Assembly: GCA_002104895.1 (NCBI GenBank)
Contig: MCFG01000209.1
Location: 1-64,000, forward strand
Length of the DNA: 64,000 nt
Direction of reading: 5' to 3'
DNA from: Anaeromyces robustus
Taxonomy: Eukaryota > Neocallimastigomycota > Neocallimastigomycetes > Neocallimastigales > Neocallimastigaceae
The notes beneath the pieces were generated by a model. The model searched no databases. It was given only the letters and a program-made list of their open reading frames with translations, and was not told the DNA's origin. The position numbers were made by a program, and so were the translations under genes. Each line of letters starts with the position of its first letter. The first letter of the stretch is position 1. Shown here piece after piece: positions 58,319-64,000 of the stretch.

Positions 58319-61300
58319 AAAATTAAAAAAAAATAACTGAAAAATAAATAATAAATAATCAAATAAGCAAAATTATTGTTTCTTTTTATATTTATATTAG
58401 GTATTACAACATAATTTATTTACTATATTATCATATAATTTATATTTCAATTATTATCAAGAAAAATACTTCTATATTACTACTCTTTTAAAACATTAAA
58501 AATGAATATAAAAATAGAGTATATATAGTATATAAATAAATAACATTTTTTTTGTTTTTTGTTTTTTGTTTTTTGTGTTTTTTTTTTTTTTTTTAATTTT
58601 ATTTTATAGGTTAAAAATGGCTTTGGCTGTGAATACTTTAAAATGATTATGTAATAAATTAAAATTACATTTTATTATATTGTAAACGTTTACATTTAAT
58701 TATATTACAATTACAAATAGAATTCTATTTGGTTTATATATTAAATATTATATATAAATCAAAAAAAAAAAAACTTTTTTTTAATTACTTTCAAATCTTC
58801 TGTTTTTCTCTTTTCAATTTATTTTTATAATATATTCATAAATTAAATAATATATGTTATTCACATATTAAAAGTTAATTTTATAATGATATATTAATAT
58901 ATAATCATGATTTAAAAAATAAAATTAAAAAAAAATAAAAAAAAAAAAAAGAATGATAATCATTTCAATACCTTTTAAGTATTTTAGTTTTAATATTAGT
59001 TTTAATTGGATTTTTTTTTTTAAGTTTTATCTTATACAAAATAAATTTTATATCAAAATATTTACATTGAAATTATTTTCTATATAGTAATTGTAATTGA
59101 AATAAGAAGTAAAAAAAAAATAATAAATAATCTTTTAATAATCTTTTAATAATTTATAATAAAGTTGAAAATAAAAATAAAAAAAAAAGTTATTATGGGA
59201 GTAACTTTAATAAAAAATAATTGTTTTCTTTATTGAATAATTTTCTTTATTGAAGAATGAATTATACAATATATCTATATAAAGTATATTCTATTAATAC
59301 TAAGAATTAAATCTTAGTATTTACCAATAAAAATTTATCTTTTTTTATAAATTAATTTTTTTCTATCAATTAATTGTAAAAAAAAAAAATTGTTACATCA
59401 TATTCTCAATCTTTAAATCTAAATAATAAATAATACTTGAAAAAAAAAATTTATTTTTTATTGATAAGATGTTTTGAGATGTTTAATAATAAAATAATAA
59501 TGAATTTATTTTCTTTCATAACAAATTTTGTTTCTTTTACTAATAATTTTTATTCCTTTTTTTTTATTACATTGTTTATTGTTTGTTTTTCTTTTATAAT
59601 AAAAATTTAATATAATAAAAAAGTATTGTTTTTTTTTAAAAAAAAAAAAATTAAAAATAAAATAATAATAATTAATAAATAAATAAATGTAATCCACTTT
59701 TTATTTTTATAGCATAATATTAATATTATTTAATATATGAATTTGGTGAACTCAAAAATTAAAAAAAAAAAAAATGTTTAATTTTTAAATAGAGTTAATT
59801 TATTCAAATTATTATATTATGATTACATTTCAAAATATATAAAATTATGTATTTAAATGTATTTAAAAAAAATTAGAATTATCATACGATTATTTTTTTT
59901 TTTATATATCTAGAATATAAATATTTACTTAATATAGATGACTTTACTTTTTTTTTTATCAACATAATTAATATATTTAAATGTTGTTAATAATGCTATC
60001 ATAAATAATTATTACTTCAAAGTTTGGAGTATATTAAGAAAAAACTATTTTTTATGTATAGAAATTAATGCAATTTCATTGTTTTTTTATTATATAATAA
60101 CTATATATTTTAATCATTAATATTTTAAATAAATAATTGAATAATAATATTTATATATATAAATAAACGAATGAAAAAATATATATGTATAAATTTAAAA
60201 ACGAAAAAATAATCTAAAAGGTTTGTATTTGAAATTATATATATATTAACCTATTTGTTTTCATGCAGTGTTTTAATTAAATTTAATTTCTATAATTGGT
60301 AATTAATAAACTTACATTTATTATATTGTAATAAAAATACTGTATCTACATTATAATTCATCTGTAATAAAAAATATTATAATATTATGGCTTTGCAGTA
60401 ATAACATAATTATTTTTTATATATATTACTGTGCAATTTTATTTGGTAGATAATAAAGTTGTATTTAAATATTTTATAACTTAACAATAAAAATTGCTTT
60501 AAAATATTATTTTTATAATAATAATAATATATAATATATATATATATATTTTTATAAAATATATTATAAAGTTATTAAATTATTAATTATTAATTATTAA
60601 TTATTACTCTATAAATATTTAAAAATATTTGTTTCCCCAAATTAATCTTTATATATTCTTAATATAAAATAATAAATGTTCAAATACAAGGAAAAGATAA
60701 AAAATAATAAATATTTAAATATTTAAATATAAATATTTATATATATATATATATATTTAAATAAAAGTTAAAAAAAAAAAAAAAAAAGACTATTTGTTTT
60801 AATATAATAATTATATATTAAGTAAGTTTTAATTATTTCTATTTCTATTTCCCCAAATAATTTTTTTTTTTTTTTTGTAATGCATTTCAATAAATCTTTA
60901 TCAATACTTCCCAATATAGTAAAATTATAATAACACATAACAAATGAATAAATGATAAAAAAGAAAAAAAGGTTCATCAATAGTTATTTACTTTAAATAA
61001 ATTTTTAACAAATAAAATATAATTTTATAAATAACAAAAATGTTTTCAATTTCTATATAATAACATTTTATTTTTGATTAATGAAAACTTAAAAGTATTT
61101 AAAATCAATATCTATTAGATTGTTTTTGTTACTGTTTTTGTTAAAATATGTTATTTAATGTTAATCTATTCTGCATTCTATTATTGATAAAAATAATAGT
61201 TCATATTATTTGTTAAAAAAAAATTGAAGAAAACTTTAATAAAAAAATTATAATTATTAATACTATTAAAATCCATTTTTTAATTTTCCCCCAAAATTTT

Positions 61301-62418
61301 ATTAAAATCTTTTTTTTTTTTTTTTTTTTTAATTTAAAATTTTAAAATTATTAACCAATAATAATATATCAAAATTAATTAATAAAAAATAAAAATTATT
61401 TAAAAAAATGTATATACCATATAAATCAAATATACCATTATAAAAAAAAAAAAAAAGATATTATTAAAGTGATTGCTTATATATATTTCGTTTGTAAAAA
61501 TTCATTTAATATGTTTTATTTTTTCCTCTTTTTTTTTTATAAATATTTCAATATTAGTTTAGTTTATAAAATTTATTTAAAGTAAATTTTATAAACTAAT
61601 ATTTTATAAATATTAGTTTATTTTAATATTTATAATATAATAAATGGCAATGTATTTTTAAAAAATATAATGTGTATTTATAATTTCTGTACATATAAAT
61701 TTTTAAAGAGCAATTTTAAATCTTAATAATATTTAATAAAAAGAAATGAAGTGAGAATATATAAAATTAAAATATTTAAAATATATCTTTTTTTTGTAGG
61801 CTATAGCTAATATATAAATATTAGATAAATGGACGTTATTTAAATAATATAATAAAAATTAATTCTTTCTATACAAATATAATTTTTTTGACTGTACACT
61901 ATTTTTTTTTTTTTCTTCTGAAATTATTTTTTAAAATGAAAAATATAATAGATAAAAATTGTAAATTAATAGTATTAAATATTTATTTAAATTATTTAGT
62001 TTATTTTAAATTAGTAAGTTTAAAAATGATGATTTAATTATTTAATTAATAGCATTGTGAAATAATTATAAATTGTGTGAAAATAATACGAAAGTATTAA
62101 ATACAGAATTAATAGAGATAAATTGTTAGAAATAGCAAAAAATGGATTATTTTTGTATACATTAATTTATGTTAAATACATTTATATTTCTTACAAAATA
62201 TGTATTGGAATATAATTTTTTATAAAATAAAAAATAATTTTAATATTAATTATTTTTTTCTTCTGATATAAAAAATAGTAAAAAAAAAAATAATATTAAA
62301 ATGATTTTTAATAATAAATGATTGATAATAAAAGTATTATATAAAATTATAATATAAAAATATTAAAAAAAAAAGAAGTTAAATATAATAAATAAATAAA
62401 TTTATAGATTGTAAAAAA
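54714..62418. other. Gene-poor AT-rich region
   Basis: 7.7 kb without a coding-like frame on either strand. Short ORFs near 59506 and 60768 are A/T-run artefacts. Slightly GC-richer at 55440-55690, where the hairpin lies. A tandem reatttaaaat-type palindrome is visible around 61560-61620. No tRNA or other RNA gene recognised. Confidence 0.6.
55428..55470. other. Perfect 19-bp inverted repeat with 5-base loop
   Basis: The left arm atatataaaattgatctag (55428-55446), loop ggttg and an exactly complementary right arm (55452-55470) lie about 715 bases upstream of the INTS4 start. It could be an RNA hairpin, a terminator-like structure or a binding site for a dimeric protein. Confidence 0.6.
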
Positions 62419-63233
62419 ATGTTTTTTAATAGTATTTTTTACTTATATAATTAATATTCAAATTAAATATTCTTATGAATTAAATAATATTACACTTTAT
62501 ACTTATGAAAATATTACTGATTGTAAAAGTGGTACTAATTATATATCTGTTTATGATAAAAGTAAAATTTTAAATAAAAATGAAGTATTAAAAATCAAAA
62601 ATAAATTTAATCTTAGTTATTATTGTAAAAATGATATTTGTGTTGAAGTAAATCGTCATGATTTACCTCAATTTATTGAAATTCCAGATAAAGAAGGTAA
62701 TATAAAAAGATATATTAGTAAATCCTATACTTATAATGATTTAAAGTTAAAAAATTATAGATATAATATATACGGTGGACCCAATATTCGTATTTCTTAT
62801 AAATGTAGTTCTGATTCACAATGTTTAACTAATAAATGTATCGATGGTGCATGTATCTTTAATAAAGAAAATCCCAGTGAATTTTGTACTGATATTTATA
62901 ATTATTTTTTTATATTTAAATATTCATATATGAATTGTGGTAAAGCAATAGGTGATATATGTAAAAAAAAATAAAGAATGTGCGTCAAAGAAATGTTTTA
63001 ATAATTCGGAATATAGTTATTGTGGAACAGTAGGAGAACCTTCAGATAGTGATGGATCATTACACTTTCTTTATTTATTTGGTTTCTTTATTGCAGGACA
63101 TTTTATTATATTTTTTTATTATTATATTAAATTAATAATAGAATATAGAAATAATTTATTCATTATATCTTTAATATTAGGAATTACTGTATTTTATTTA
63201 TATAACTTATATATATTTATGAATTTAAATTAA
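62419..63233 (+). pseudogene. Cys-rich two-pass membrane protein, broken by frameshifts
   Basis: The main frame (from about 62420, no ATG in frame) encodes YELNNITLYTYENITDC..., then a Cys cluster (CSSDSQCLTNKCIDGAC), SEFCTDIY and YMNCGKAIGDICKKK, and stops at 62974. The second frame (62952-63233) continues the same pattern (NKECASKKC, two hydrophobic segments near FLYLFGFFIAG and LFIISLILGITVFYLY). The break lies in the A-run at 62962-62970, where one extra A explains it. At the front, an ATG at 62419 followed by a hydrophobic signal-like stretch is out of frame by one base in a T-run. Two homopolymer indels mean either a young pseudogene or uncorrected assembly errors. I associate this architecture with a large family in anaerobic gut fungi, from memory; function is unknown. 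Confidence 0.7.
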
Positions 63234-63302
63234 TATATATTTATATATAATAAATATATAATTGTATTTTGTGTATATATAAAATATTAAAATTATTTAT
63301 TA

Positions 63303-64000
63303 TTAATAATTATTACGTTTTAATAAAGATCTATCCTTAACTTGTTCATAAAGATTTTGGTATGTTTCAACGTACATTTTTACATTCTAATAAAGCATAT
63401 TATGATATATGTAAACATGATTTTTTTTTTTTTTTTTTTTTTTTAGACTTGATGGAAGTTTATTTTTATTTAAAATTATTAATTTAATTTACATACATAC
63501 ATGTGAATATAAAACAATACATTATGTAAAAAAAATATAGTACATGAATGTAAAAAAAAATAAAAGTAATAAAAAAAGAAAAAATTTATTACAGATATTA
63601 ATCAAAAGAATAATATTCAAATAAAAAAAAAAAAAAAAACGAAATATTTATACTTCTAGTTTCTCCCATTCAGCAAATGTATGTAAACATGATTGTGAAT
63701 GTTCTTTTTATTATTGTTTTTCTTATGATAAAAATGTATTAATGATTTTTATATTCCTTCAGATTTTATAAATTGCTTTATTTAAAATTAAATTTTATTT
63801 AAAAAATAATTCCATTATATTTATAATATAAATATAATATATATGTTACGTTAATTCATGCCGTAAAAAAAAAAAAATAGTTTATTCAAAATTTTGAATA
63901 ATAATTGAATAAAAATATTACAATAAAAAAATAAATATAGAATTATCCTATATTTATACTATCCTAAACCTTTTCATATATTCTCCTGTAATATTATAAA
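63303..64000 (-). CDS. 3' end of an unrecognised gene running off the right edge
   Basis: Two exons can be supported: 63654-63703 (encoding HSQSCLHTFAEWEKLE) and the terminal exon 63303-63386 (NVKMYVETYQNLYEQVKD..., stop at 63303-63305). They join in phase 0 with donor gtataa and acceptor ttattag. A further small exon may lie at about 63960-63985 after a good acceptor (attacag). The rest lies outside the window. The charged helical C-terminus is not recognised. Confidence 0.45.

Overview
The window is nuclear DNA from a very AT-rich eukaryote. Asparagine runs, encoded almost only by AAT, fill the proteins. Introns are short with GT..AG ends, and intergenic DNA is almost pure A/T with long ATT, ATTT and homopolymer runs. 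Conserved genes (MUS81, the Integrator subunit INTS4, two NF-X1/FAP1-type zinc-finger proteins, a histidine acid phosphatase), a 20-exon gene, the lack of poly-glutamine and a Cys-rich membrane protein of a type I associate with anaerobic gut fungi all point to an early-diverging fungus, most likely Neocallimastigomycota. This is inference; Dictyostelium is the main alternative.

Left part (1-13.9 kb): repeat-rich. Two genes for small secreted ten-cysteine proteins (2534-2920 and 6049-6432, minus strand) lie in a tandemly duplicated block whose middle unit has no gene. The region also holds a GC-rich SINE-like island (667-962) and three terminal-inverted-repeat elements (1177-2080, 7374-7894, 8168-9758) with 9-10 bp target duplications. 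The last two are relatives in opposite orientation.

Middle (13.9-28 kb): two plus-strand NF-X1-type genes, one intronless and lacking the R3H region (13954-18735), the other two-exon and complete (22111-26193). A set of interleaved inverted repeats lies between them (20808-20948). A small island of unusual coding-like sequence with higher GC follows (about 26.7-27.6 kb).

Right part (28-64 kb): four genes in a row on the minus strand. They are an unrecognised 8-exon Asn-rich protein (28069-33341), a 5-exon histidine acid phosphatase (34142-36490), an 8-exon MUS81 grown to about 2,700 residues by low-complexity insertion (37461-46861), and a 20-exon INTS4 (48290-54713). I built these exon chains by hand from splice sites and protein similarity; all phases are consistent. 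A 7.7 kb gene-poor stretch follows, with a perfect 19-bp hairpin, then a frameshifted Cys-rich membrane protein (62419-63233) and the 3' end of another minus-strand gene (from 63303 past the right edge).

The genes do not form a pathway. The most unusual signals are the oversized MUS81, a 67-bp coding block shared exactly between MUS81 and the first NF-X1 gene, the MITE family with a visible empty site, and the interleaved inverted repeats.
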